From Salmonirosea aquatica (GTDB lineage: Bacteria > Bacteroidota > Bacteroidia > Cytophagales > Spirosomataceae): a stretch of 64,000 nucleotides of DNA. The stretch covers positions 186,001 through 250,000 of the forward strand of contig NZ_WHLY01000004.1 of assembly GCF_009296315.1 (NCBI RefSeq). Reading direction: 5' to 3'. The translations under genes and the position numbers were made by a program. Positions 1 through 8,211 of the stretch are shown piece by piece. Every line of letters starts with the position of its first letter. The stretch's first letter is position 1. The notes beneath the pieces were generated by a model. The model was not told where the DNA came from, ran no database searches, and saw only the letters and a program-made list of their open reading frames with translations.

Positions 1-607
1 TATTGCCCCTGAGGATCACACAAAGGAAAGGAATCTTTGAATTGAGCGTAAACGCGCAATTCTCGGGACGACCATTTAAATGTAGCAGCCCCTTGATTTC
101 CCAACAATGGGTAGCAGCGCTTCTGCTTTATGAGGTAAGCGGAGTGCCAATGTCAACGGACCCGACGGCCCGCAGAACACGGCGGCTATGCACCGCACCC
201 TGCCCAGCAGGCCGTACGGTATAGCGCGGCGATGAAACCAGGACTGTAAAGCGAAACCGACTTGCGGACGGTATTTCGACGTGCCGTCCGAACAAGGCCT
301 GTAGTGCAAAACCTGTCCACGGTCGTGTGGTTGGAAGGGGCGTGTCTTACGGCATGACCGCTAACGTTTGGCTTTCCGTAGTGGGGCGTTACCCAAGCCG
401 CTTCCTGTGCCAGGAAGCCAAACGTGGAACGAAGTTTAAAAAACCTATTGCTCACACCCCACCGTACCCTTATGGATACATGTTGTTAGCCACCTTTGCC
501 CTTCTCCTCGCAACCTGTGGCCGGCCGACGCCTGGTCGTCCTGGTGTCGCGGAATAGGACTGTTGGCCCCACCGCCGACAAAAGCCGCCGATGACTGTTT
601 TACCCCT
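1..607. other. Gap without a recognisable gene
   Basis: No open frame here has a recognisable domain, signal peptide or convincing start. Several short overlapping frames exist on both strands, but none reads like a protein. The only structure I see is the nested inverted-repeat element at 360-490, described separately. The downstream end abuts the stop codon of the permease gene on the minus strand. Confidence 0.5.
360..490. repeat. Nested inverted-repeat element bounded by GCTAAC/GTTAGC
   Basis: The element is bounded by GCTAAC (360-365) and GTTAGC (485-490). Inside, 364-377 pairs almost perfectly with 413-425 (ACGTTTGGCTTTCC against GGAAGCCAAACGT). A second perfect 8-bp hairpin, GCTTCCTG-tgc-CAGGAAGC (400-418), shares bases with the right arm of the first stem, so the two stems exclude each other. 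The outer boundary motifs resemble, but do not exactly match, integron attC core sites (RYYYAAC/GTTRRRY). What it does is unknown; it could be an intergenic repeat family, a folded transcript or a recombination site. Confidence 0.4.
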
Positions 608-2941
608 TCACTCTGCCTTTAAGACTTTCACGGGTTCAATTTGTCCAGCCCGAATGGTTTGGGACAGGACTGCCAGAAGCCCGACGAGGGCAACCGAGCC
701 GAAGCCCACGCTTATGTTTACAAGACCCAAATCAAGAGGGCTGCCCATTTCCTGCCTCAGTAAATCACCCCCAAACAAGCCTGCCGGAACCCCAATGAGA
801 CCGGCAATCAGGATAAGAAGGCCGAAATTCCTGGTAACGGTCCACACCAATGCTGTGTTGGTCGCCCCCAGTACTTTCCGTATTCCCAGTTCTTTGGTGC
901 GCGTTTCTACGCAGTAACTGGCTATGCCTAAAATGCCCAGAGCAGCGATGATCATCACAATCAGGGCAGCTCCCCCAAAAATCTCCATTTCTCCACTGAT
1001 TTCCCCTGAATAGCGGGTTTCTTTTAAGTTATAAAGATTTGCTGTTTTCTCCGGAAAATGGTCTTTCCATACCGACTGAACGGCCTTGGTCGCTTCCGTT
1101 TCGGTATTGGGTTTTAGCTTGATGGTCAGGGTGGTTATTTCATTGGGCAAATACCGGTAAATCAAAGGGATTGTTTGGCCGATAATCTCGTTGGGCATGA
1201 TGCCAATGACTTGCACAGAGGCAGAGTCCAGCAAGAGGTTTTGCCCCACCAGGGCCTCCGATCGGGATGCCAATAATTTTGCGGCAGCTTCATTCACCAA
1301 CACATACTGCTCCGTACGCTGGGGCATGTTTTCAGGGAAATTCTGCCCGGCGATCAAGCGGATGCCTTCGGTTTCAATGGTTCGTGGATCAATACCGACG
1401 TAATTCATTTCCAGGGTTTTACCCTTTAGCGTTACAGAATCCTTACCCATTTTAATGGGCTCAAAGTACCAGTTGGTGGCCAAAGTCGTTTCTACCTGAC
1501 TCAGCTGGTCTATCTCGTTTTGCAGGTTTTGATATTTTTCACCTTTCAAATCCAGGGCCAGAACATGGGATGGCACGGCTGAGCGGATGATGGCATTGTT
1601 TTTTATATCATAATCGGCCACCAGGACAACCAATATCATAAACAGGATGGTCACGGAAAACTGTACGACAATCAAAGCCTTGTAAACAGCGACACCCCGG
1701 AACAGCTTTACATTCTTCAATTTTCGCAAAACCTGTATGGGCTGAAAGGCTGACAACAGCCAGGCCGGAAATGCCCCTGCGACCAGGCCGGTGATCGCTG
1801 CGTAGGCTGACAGGCACAAAACCAGGGTTATGTCCCAGGAAAATGTCACATCATCCATATCGGGTATGTAGTGGGCCAACACCGTGACACAGGGTACGGT
1901 GAACGACATAGCAACCAGGGCGACCAGGGTCGATTCCAGTAGGAATTGACCCACAATTTGTCCTCTTGTTGCGCCTATCGTTTTGCGGACACCTACTTCC
2001 TGCGCCCGGGAGAAAGCACGCGCCAAAGCCAGACTGATATAATTGAAAGCGGCCAGGAGGGTTAGAGATAGAATGATGACCAGCTGGGTTTTTACGTCTT
2101 CCCAACTAACGCCCGCATTGGGGGTATTTTTGATAGCGATTTTTCCAGGGGTGATATCTTCCAGGGGTTGTGCCCAAAATTGGAGATTGCCCTGATCCAC
2201 TTTCCGGGTATAGTTCTGGAGCGTTGCATTGAGCTGTGCCAGATTGTCTCCTGATTTCAAACGGGCGTAAATGGCAGCACTCCTGAAGTCCCCCAAATCT
2301 TGTGATATGGGACTGATTGTTCCTTTTTTTTCAAGCATTTCAGCGGAACCGATTGAAAGCATCGCCTCAATGGGCAGGTGGGTTTCCAAAGGCGGGTCCT
2401 GGATTATGCCTCCCACGGTATAGGAACCCAGGTTCTCAAATTGGACCGTCTGTCCCAGGGCATTGGTGTTGCCAAATATCTTTTCCGCTGTTCTTTCGGT
2501 TAAGAACAGGGAAGTGGGGTTATTGGTAAGGCTTTGGGCATCACCGGATAACAACCTAAAGCCAAAGACATCAAAGAAAGCAGGCTCCGAGAATTTTATG
2601 TCAACAGCCACATCACCTTGGTCGGTTTGCAGGTTATGTTTTCCGGCCAGCCGCACTTTCACCGTCTTTTCAACAGACGAGGCGCTTTCCAATTGGGACG
2701 CCAATGGTAATGGAGCGGTTGCCCATTGGGTTTGTTCCCCCTCGATGGTTTCCTGCGTGAGTATCCGCACGAGTTGATTCAATTCGGGATGGAAATGGTC
2801 AGTATCGTAAGTGGATTTCAGGCCCGTGAAAAGAATGACCCCCACCGCCATACTCAGTGACAGGCTCAGAATATTGACCAATGAGAAAAGTTTGTTTTGC
2901 CAGAGTATCCGTATGGCGATTTTCAGGTTGTTCTTTACCAT
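608..2941 (-). CDS. FtsX-like ABC transporter permease (MacB type)
   Basis: This 777-residue membrane protein follows the usual Bacteroidota layout of a duplicated MacB_PCD/FtsX permease. A first membrane helix lies at about residues 17-41, followed by a periplasmic domain. A first FtsX block at about 288-400 carries the motif AQEVGVRKTIGA. A further helix lies at about 430-450, then a second periplasmic domain and a C-terminal FtsX block with TKELGIRKVLGA. It ends with the typical IEPVKVLKAE tail, so it appears complete. Such permeases pair with a separate ATPase and often act in export or envelope stress rather than nutrient import; the substrate cannot be read here. No ATPase gene lies nearby. 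Two decayed relatives lie just upstream (3164-3325 and 3707-4030), so the locus once held several copies. Confidence 0.85.
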   Translation of the reverse strand: MVKNNLKIAIRILWQNKLFSLVNILSLSLSMAVGVILFTGLKSTYDTDHFHPELNQLVRILTQETIEGEQTQWATAPLPLASQLESASSVEKTVKVRLAGKHNLQTDQGDVAVDIKFSEPAFFDVFGFRLLSGDAQSLTNNPTSLFLTERTAEKIFGNTNALGQTVQFENLGSYTVGGIIQDPPLETHLPIEAMLSIGSAEMLEKKGTISPISQDLGDFRSAAIYARLKSGDNLAQLNATLQNYTRKVDQGNLQFWAQPLEDITPGKIAIKNTPNAGVSWEDVKTQLVIILSLTLLAAFNYISLALARAFSRAQEVGVRKTIGATRGQIVGQFLLESTLVALVAMSFTVPCVTVLAHYIPDMDDVTFSWDITLVLCLSAYAAITGLVAGAFPAWLLSAFQPIQVLRKLKNVKLFRGVAVYKALIVVQFSVTILFMILVVLVADYDIKNNAIIRSAVPSHVLALDLKGEKYQNLQNEIDQLSQVETTLATNWYFEPIKMGKDSVTLKGKTLEMNYVGIDPRTIETEGIRLIAGQNFPENMPQRTEQYVLVNEAAAKLLASRSEALVGQNLLLDSASVQVIGIMPNEIIGQTIPLIYRYLPNEITTLTIKLKPNTETEATKAVQSVWKDHFPEKTANLYNLKETRYSGEISGEMEIFGGAALIVMIIAALGILGIASYCVETRTKELGIRKVLGATNTALVWTVTRNFGLLILIAGLIGVPAGLFGGDLLRQEMGSPLDLGLVNISVGFGSVALVGLLAVLSQTIRAGQIEPVKVLKAE

Positions 2942-3163
2942 GACTCCAAGTGTTGATTTTTAATTAAAAATAGGCCAAATGCTACCGGGGGGTCCCTCTC
3001 GATTCTATGGGTAACGTTGACGTCAAAATGCAACCAATCAATTGTCAATATCTTACACAGATGTCTATCAAAGCCTGTCCGATTCCGGTACACCTGATGG
3101 ATCGATCCGACACAGTCGGGTACATGAATGTCCTACCCACACATGGGACTGCGGCACCTGCTT

Positions 3164-3325
3164 TCAACTCGGTGGGTGTCTGCGGTACGACAGCTCACTT
3201 TGCATGTCCAGCCACGGGAGCCGGGAGCCGGCCATCCCGACCCAAAGCCCCAGGATGTTGAGGGAGGAGAAGGATTTGTTGCGGATCAGGTTCCGCCGGG
3301 CAATCATGAGATAATTCCGATACAT
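3164..3325 (-). pseudogene. N-terminal remnant of an FtsX-like permease
   Basis: Reading from an ATG at 3325 gives MYRNYLMIARRNLIRNKS followed by FSSLNILGL, which is the canonical N terminus of Bacteroidota FtsX-like permeases. The similarity continues to about residue 50, where ELSYRRHP resembles the usual ELSYDRFHP, and then a stop ends the frame. The region that would be the first transmembrane helix is damaged. The rest of the gene is missing, and the next intact permease has its own start at 2941. It is therefore a dead 5' fragment. It is unlikely to be the front of the 3707-4030 remnant, because that piece lies upstream of it on the same strand. Confidence 0.6.
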
Positions 3326-3706
3326 GGGCAAGGCTTTGGGCTGATGATGAAAAGTGCCTACCGCTCCTCACCCATCAATCCCATACCAAGAGGCATTGCG
3401 TCCTGATATCCAGTGCATTATAAAGCAAATGTAAGGTATTATTGTCCGATACCGGACATACCTGTCCGCCGGTGGACATCGGCAGGCGTGCCGAAGGGGT
3501 CAGGCATTGGCATGAGCTAGGGCACCCGTACGCATTCCTCAAGCAAAGGGCGGACCGCAATGGACGCTGCGCGGGTCGGGGAGCTGATCCGAAATTTTCA
3601 AACGGCGTTTTTTCACGTAAGCCATGGTGGGCTTGCAACTATGATCGCCGTATCCTTCAATCACAAGAACTGCGAAATTGTCAACCGGGCCAAGCATCCT
3701 GGATCA

Positions 3707-4030
3707 CTAGGAGGATACATTCAGGTTCTCCACCGGATTGGCATTGGCCGCTTTCAGGGTTTGCGACAAAATGGTCGTCAGGCCCAAACCCATCATGATT
3801 GCCAGACTTACGGCTACTTCCAGCAGTCCAATCTCCATACTGTAATGCTGGGTGTTGCCCAACAAGAGGTTGAACAGGAAGTAAACCACGGGGATGGTAA
3901 TCACATCCAGGATGAATTGCAGGATGATCTGCTTCTTGTGGCCGCCCACCACCTTCCTCATCCCGATCTCCTTCATGCGCTCGAGGGATTGTGAAACGAA
4001 CAGGTTGACGTAACTGGAACAGGCCGGCAC
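3707..4030 (-). pseudogene. Fragment of an FtsX-like permease (FtsX block)
   Basis: About 105 residues match an FtsX block: a short hydrophobic lead-in, then YVNLFVSQSLERMKEIGMRK and VVGGHKKQIILQF, two further hydrophobic segments, and a tail ANPVENL like a permease C terminus. There is no sensible start; upstream the reading shifts into another frame (around 4030-4060). The gene has lost everything N-terminal of this block. Together with the 3164-3325 remnant it shows that this locus has been rearranged and pruned. Confidence 0.6.
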
Positions 4031-4093
4031 CAGTACCGATCAGCCTCATAAGGCGGCTTTGGCAATTGGATGAATCTGGGCCCAGCAAATCCT

Positions 4094-4507
4094 TCAGTTC
4101 TGGACAATAAGCTGTCTTTTGGGCATTTCGTAGAGTGTCTGCGTGGAGAGGTGGATCTCTCGGGTGATTTCCTCGGCTCCGTTCCTCACCACCACCGTGT
4201 AGGTGCCATCCCTGGCTTCTTCGAAATTCAGCAGCCGGGAGTAATTCTGTCGCCTGCGGCCCAGGGCATCCTTATGCAAAACCCGGCCCCGCTCGTCCAG
4301 GAGCTCGACCACTAGGATATCCCCCGGTCTTTTCTCGATCGAAAGGTTCATCGTAAAGGTGTTGACCTTACGGTACATGCCCACCCGGAAGGAGGGCTTC
4401 TGGGCCGAGGTGGGCCGGGTGTCGGTCAGTTGGGCATGGGCGGTGGGGGAGAGGGTAAACAGCAGGCCCAGTACGGCGGCCGTCAGGATGATTCTGGCTC
4501 TTTTCAT
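4094..4507 (-). CDS. Small secreted protein of unknown function
   Basis: About 137 residues if started at the ATG at 4507, which places a clear Sec signal peptide (KRARIILTAAVLGLLFTL, cleavage after AHAQ) at the N terminus; the longer frame from 4555 adds 16 unlikely residues. The mature part is a small beta-rich domain ending with DGTYTVVVRNGAEEITREI, like small Bacteroidota periplasmic or surface proteins that resemble the C-terminal beta-sandwich of sorting domains. I do not recognise a function. It is separated from the two-component genes by a 580-bp gap and is probably a single-gene transcript. Confidence 0.6.
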   Translation of the reverse strand: MKRARIILTAAVLGLLFTLSPTAHAQLTDTRPTSAQKPSFRVGMYRKVNTFTMNLSIEKRPGDILVVELLDERGRVLHKDALGRRRQNYSRLLNFEEARDGTYTVVVRNGAEEITREIHLSTQTLYEMPKRQLIVQN

Positions 4508-4555
4508 GGTTGATATAAGGTTGTTGAATGATAAACTGGGATAAATGAGATGCAA

Positions 4556-5089
4556 TGGATTGGGTACCGGATTTCACGCTGGGGCCGACTGATGTGGGCG
4601 GAACCTGACCGAATCGACAGGTTGTGAGAACTATCCGCTTTTAAGGAAGTCAGATTCAGGTGTTGATTATAACTGGGTGCAAGCTTACGCAGTACCCTCC
4701 ACTCTCTCAATTTAGTGGGATGGAAGGGCAGGAAGTAGGGATGAAACGGCAGGCCTGCGAACGCTCCCCAACGGAAAGGGCAGATCGGATCGGGACAGAA
4801 GATGAAAAACCAGGTCGTTGAAATTTCCTTTTAAAAGCAATTTGCATTTCAATGTGCATTGGTAAAAAAACAGAAAGCCCATTACCGCCATATGCTAGGA
4901 TTCTGCATCCGCCCCATTTTTCCGGGTTTTCGTCCCAGCTATTTCATGGCGTGGGACATGTCGATTAATCTTGTCCCACCGAATCCGGATCACCCGCCAA
5001 TCCGTCCGTCGCGTTGCATCCATTAGCCCAATTGATTTACCGGTTTCCTAACGACCATTTCTTCCCATTGCCTGACCGAACCGTCCATC
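4556..5089. other. Gap between divergent genes
   Basis: There is no plausible coding frame on either strand. The stretch presumably holds the divergent promoters of the secreted-protein gene (minus strand) and the histidine-kinase gene (plus strand). I did not find an exact TTG-N19-TAnnTTTG promoter in it. Confidence 0.4.
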
Positions 5090-6619
5090 ATGATTGAACT
5101 TTTGAAAAGACCGGATACCGTCCGTAAGGCGGAGGTAGGGGTCGCCGCCTTTGTCTACCTGTTCCTTGTTTTCTTCCTGCTCACCGGCGGGCTGGGTGAT
5201 ACCCCCAAGTACCAGTTCGACCAGGTCCGGCTGCCTTTCGGCTACTACGAGAATTACCTCTTTCCCAATCTGGTCCGCTATACCGTCCTTTTCGGGGCTT
5301 TTCTGTTACTCCACCTACGCGTCATTCCCCGGCTGTTAAGGAGGGAGGAGGTTTTCTCCCATGCTGTCTTCACCTTCCTGATTTTCCTGGGTATGGGCCT
5401 GGTGCTGGGCGTGGCGGATACCTACCGCCGGTATTACCTCTACGGCACCCCTCTGGCCGAAGATGCCTCGTATAGCGAAGGGGCCTTTTACGGTATCGTT
5501 TTTCGCGACAGCTTCGTGGATGGCTTTATCCTCATAGTCATGGTTGCCGTCTACAACATTCTCAGGCACCTGGCCCTGCGACTGCTTGCCGAGCCCGACT
5601 CCATTCCGCCCCGATACCGCCCCGTTACCAGGGATGGCCTTGGGGCGCTGGCGGTGTGGTTTGCCAGCCTGGTGCTGCTTCTGCTGGCCCAGGTGCCGGG
5701 CGAGCTGGTCCTGGGGTGGGGGACCATCATTCCTACCGGCACCGCCCTGTACGGCCTGGCGTTCTTCCGGCTCATACCGGCCTCACTCGGGAAGAAAAGG
5801 CCGCCGCTGGCCTACCTGTTGCGGATCGTGCTGACGCTCGTGGCTTCCGTAGTGCCCCTGTTCCTGCTGCTGACCGCGCTATCCAACGACGCCGAAACCG
5901 CCCTGGGCATCACATCGTTTGCCGCCGTTTGCCACCTGGTGATCACGGCGCCGCTGGCCTGGGTACTTTTCGGGCGTTACGCCCGGGGCAACGAGGAATT
6001 GTTCGTGCTCAAGAAGGAACTGGGCCAAACGCACGCGAACGTGGATTTCCTCCGTTCGCAGATCAACCCCCATTTCCTGTTCAACGCCCTGAACACCATT
6101 TACGGGACGGCGATTCAGGAAAAGGCCGAGCGTACCAGTGAGGGGATCGAAAAACTGGGGGATATGATGCGGTTCATGCTCCAGGAGAATATGCAGGAAA
6201 AGATACCCCTGGTCCGGGAGGTGGAGTACCTGACCAATTACGTCAGCCTGCAGAAGCTGCGCACCGACCCCAATCCCAGCATTCGCGTCCAGGTCGAGAT
6301 CCAACCGCCCCTGCATCCGGTCCAGATTGCGCCCATGCTGCTGATCCCCTTCGTGGAGAACGCCTTCAAGCACGGTATCAGTTTTCGGGAGCCTTCCCAT
6401 ATTGTGATTTCACTGGAAGTAAGGGAGGGTACCCTGGATTTTGATGTCCATAACAGCAGGCACACCCGACAGGGGAGCGATCCTGAGAAGGACCACAGCG
6501 GGATAGGGCTACCCAATGTGCGGCAACGGCTGCAGCTGCTGTACCCCGGTCGGCACGAGCTGATGATCCGCGAGACCGCCCGGGAGTTTTTCGTACACCT
6601 GACTCTCCGCTTACAGTAA
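5090..6619 (+). CDS. LytS/YehU-family sensor histidine kinase
   Basis: This 509-residue integral-membrane kinase has an N-terminal half with about seven or eight hydrophobic segments (first at about 18-38) and no recognisable periplasmic sensor domain. A short linker leads to the His_kinase domain: SQINPHFLFNALNTIYG at about 323-339 contains the phosphoacceptor His (about 328). The HATPase part has ENAFKHG near 423 and the glycine-rich GIGLPNVRQRL near 470. Kinases of this class phosphorylate LytTR response regulators, and the next gene (6704-7387) encodes one. The pair is paralogous to the kinase at 9711-10775, with near-identical motif wording around the His box. The signal is unknown. Confidence 0.9.
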   Translation: MIELLKRPDTVRKAEVGVAAFVYLFLVFFLLTGGLGDTPKYQFDQVRLPFGYYENYLFPNLVRYTVLFGAFLLLHLRVIPRLLRREEVFSHAVFTFLIFLGMGLVLGVADTYRRYYLYGTPLAEDASYSEGAFYGIVFRDSFVDGFILIVMVAVYNILRHLALRLLAEPDSIPPRYRPVTRDGLGALAVWFASLVLLLLAQVPGELVLGWGTIIPTGTALYGLAFFRLIPASLGKKRPPLAYLLRIVLTLVASVVPLFLLLTALSNDAETALGITSFAAVCHLVITAPLAWVLFGRYARGNEELFVLKKELGQTHANVDFLRSQINPHFLFNALNTIYGTAIQEKAERTSEGIEKLGDMMRFMLQENMQEKIPLVREVEYLTNYVSLQKLRTDPNPSIRVQVEIQPPLHPVQIAPMLLIPFVENAFKHGISFREPSHIVISLEVREGTLDFDVHNSRHTRQGSDPEKDHSGIGLPNVRQRLQLLYPGRHELMIRETAREFFVHLTLRLQ

Positions 6620-6639
6620 GAGGGTACAGGAAGCCGCTG

Positions 6640-6669
6640 TTGATTCGTAGGGCGTGTGCCGTATCTTTG
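6640..6669 (+). promoter_or_regulatory. Bacteroidota-type promoter for the LytTR regulator
   Basis: TTG at 6640-6642, exactly 19 bp, then TATCTTTG at 6662-6669, matching the Bacteroidota primary sigma consensus TTG-N19-TAnnTTTG. Transcription would begin near 6676. That lies downstream of the first possible ATG (6656) and upstream of the ATG at 6704, so it supports 6704 as the true start. It also lets the regulator be made independently of the kinase. Confidence 0.6.
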
Positions 6670-6703
6670 TCCAAAGCTGATCATCCTGTTTTGTTTGCAA
6701 GTC

Positions 6704-7387
6704 ATGATAAAGTCCATTGCCCTTGATGATGAGCCCATTGCCCTGGAGGTTGTGAAAGCACACGCGTCCAAAGTACCGTTCCTGCGGCTGCAGGCCGAAT
6801 TCACGGACGCTTTCAAGGCCATGGAGTACCTGCAGCACGAGAGCGTGGACCTGATCTTCCTCGACATCAAGATGCCCGATATTTCCGGCATTGAGTTTTT
6901 CCAGAGCCTGAGCCGGAAGCCCCTGCTGATCTTTACCACGGCCTACCCGGAGCATGCCGTGACGGGTTACGAGCTGGATGCGGTGGATTACCTGCTGAAG
7001 CCTTTTTCACTGGCACGCTTCATGAAGGGCTGCAACAAGGCCCTGGAGCTGCACAACCTACGGAACTCACCCGAAGAGCAGAATCACCTGTACGTCAAAA
7101 CGGGCTATGAGCAGCAGCGGGTACTTTTCGAGGATATCCTCTACCTGGAGGCTACGGGCAACTACGTCAACTTTGTGCTGAGGGATAAAACTGTGCTGTC
7201 CCGCACGACTTTCCAGGAAGCCATCCAGCTGCTGCCCGCCGACCGGTTTGTGCGGGTGCATCGTTCCTACGTGGTGGCCCTGGACCACATTGAGAAGGCG
7301 GAACGGCACCAGGTGACGCTGGGACGGCGGACGGTGCCCGTCAGTGAGGCCTACCGGCTGAACCTGATGGCGGTGCTCAACCGGTAG
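6704..7387 (+). CDS. LytTR-family response regulator
   Basis: 227 residues from the ATG at 6704. The receiver domain spans about 1-120, with the acidic pair in ALDDEP near residues 6-10, phospho-acceptor Asp in FLDIKMPD (about residue 53), the conserved Thr-Ala of FTTAYPEHA and the Lys of YLLKPFS. The C-terminal LytTR DNA-binding domain (about 125-225) contains the typical YLEATGNYVNFVL and FVRVHRSYVV strands. It follows the LytS kinase by 84 bp and has its own promoter at 6640-6669. It is a paralogue of the regulator at 7528-8211, which it faces tail to tail. Target genes are not visible. Confidence 0.92.
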   Translation: MIKSIALDDEPIALEVVKAHASKVPFLRLQAEFTDAFKAMEYLQHESVDLIFLDIKMPDISGIEFFQSLSRKPLLIFTTAYPEHAVTGYELDAVDYLLKPFSLARFMKGCNKALELHNLRNSPEEQNHLYVKTGYEQQRVLFEDILYLEATGNYVNFVLRDKTVLSRTTFQEAIQLLPADRFVRVHRSYVVALDHIEKAERHQVTLGRRTVPVSEAYRLNLMAVLNR

Positions 7388-7527
7388 GTGGGGATCGATC
7401 CATGCCCCCGATCAGACTTTTCCTTCCTGCTGATACCCCATAAATGCTAACTGGCCGACGGTGCGTAAAGCCCACGGGACTCCCTTTATTCCAATTTTTC
7501 AAGGGCTGCTTTTGTTGGAATGCGGGC

Positions 7528-8211
7528 TCAGCTGATCCGGCCCACCAGTGGCTGGCGGTAGGGGTTTGACAGTGGTATTTGGATTCCGGCCACCGTCACC
7601 TGGTGCCGCTCGATTTTATCAAGGTGCCTCAGCGAGACGATATAGGATTTGTGGACGCGGATGAACTGGTTTTCCGGGAGCAGGCCCAGGGCTTCGGTGA
7701 GCGTCATCCGGGTGAGGGTGGCTTGCCGGCCCTCAAAAAAGGTCAGGTAGTTGTCGTCAGCCTTCAGGTACAGGAGTTCCGAAAGATCCACCCGCACCCA
7801 GTCGTGGCCAGCCTTAACGAACAAGCCGTTTTCCAGTTCCATCTGCAAAGGCTGCACCCGGTCGCACGCCTGAAAAAAACGCTTCAGGGAAACAGGCTTG
7901 AGCAGGTAGTCGACCGCAGCCAGCTCAAAGCCATCGACCGCGTAATCGGGATAAGCGGTCGTGAAAATGATCCGGCTCTGTGTCCCGATCAGTCGGGCCA
8001 TCTCCAGCCCGGGAAGATCCGGCATTTCTATATCCAGAAACACCAGATCAACGGGCTGCCTACGTAAGTAGTTCATGGCCTCGGTGGTGCTGGTGAAGCA
8101 GGCCCGCAGGTCCAGATAGGGTATTTTGGCGGCGTGTGCTTCAATGATACTCAGGCCAATAGGCTCATCGTCTACGGCAATACAACTGATTTTCTGATGG
8201 TTGCCCGGCAT
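7528..8211 (-). CDS. LytTR-family response regulator
   Basis: 227 residues. The receiver domain has VDDEP at the N terminus, phospho-acceptor Asp in FLDIEMPD, FTTAYPDYA and YLLKPVS, followed by a LytTR DNA-binding domain with YLKADDNYLTFF and FIRVHKSYIV. Its ATG overlaps the stop codon of the upstream thioredoxin-like gene by one base (TAATG), so the two are translationally coupled in an operon that starts with the kinase at 9711-10775. Sequence wording is close to the regulator at 6704-7387, which points to a duplication. The target is unknown. Confidence 0.92.
   Translation of the reverse strand: MPGNHQKISCIAVDDEPIGLSIIEAHAAKIPYLDLRACFTSTTEAMNYLRRQPVDLVFLDIEMPDLPGLEMARLIGTQSRIIFTTAYPDYAVDGFELAAVDYLLKPVSLKRFFQACDRVQPLQMELENGLFVKAGHDWVRVDLSELLYLKADDNYLTFFEGRQATLTRMTLTEALGLLPENQFIRVHKSYIVSLRHLDKIERHQVTVAGIQIPLSNPYRQPLVGRIS

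Noticed and set aside
3-224. 73-codon open frame at the left edge
   Set aside because: It starts at TTG, has no family resemblance, is overlapped by equally long frames on the other strand, and no ribosome-binding site is visible.
6238-6939. 233-codon minus-strand frame across the kinase/regulator junction
   Set aside because: It lies opposite two clearly real genes (LytS kinase and LytTR regulator) and its residues are Ser/Arg-rich shadow sequence.
7488-7521. Hairpin ATTCCAA...TTGGAAT between the two LytTR regulator genes as terminator
   Set aside because: Only 7 bp with a 20-nt loop and no U tract; the convergent arrangement makes a terminator likely, but this one is too weak to call.
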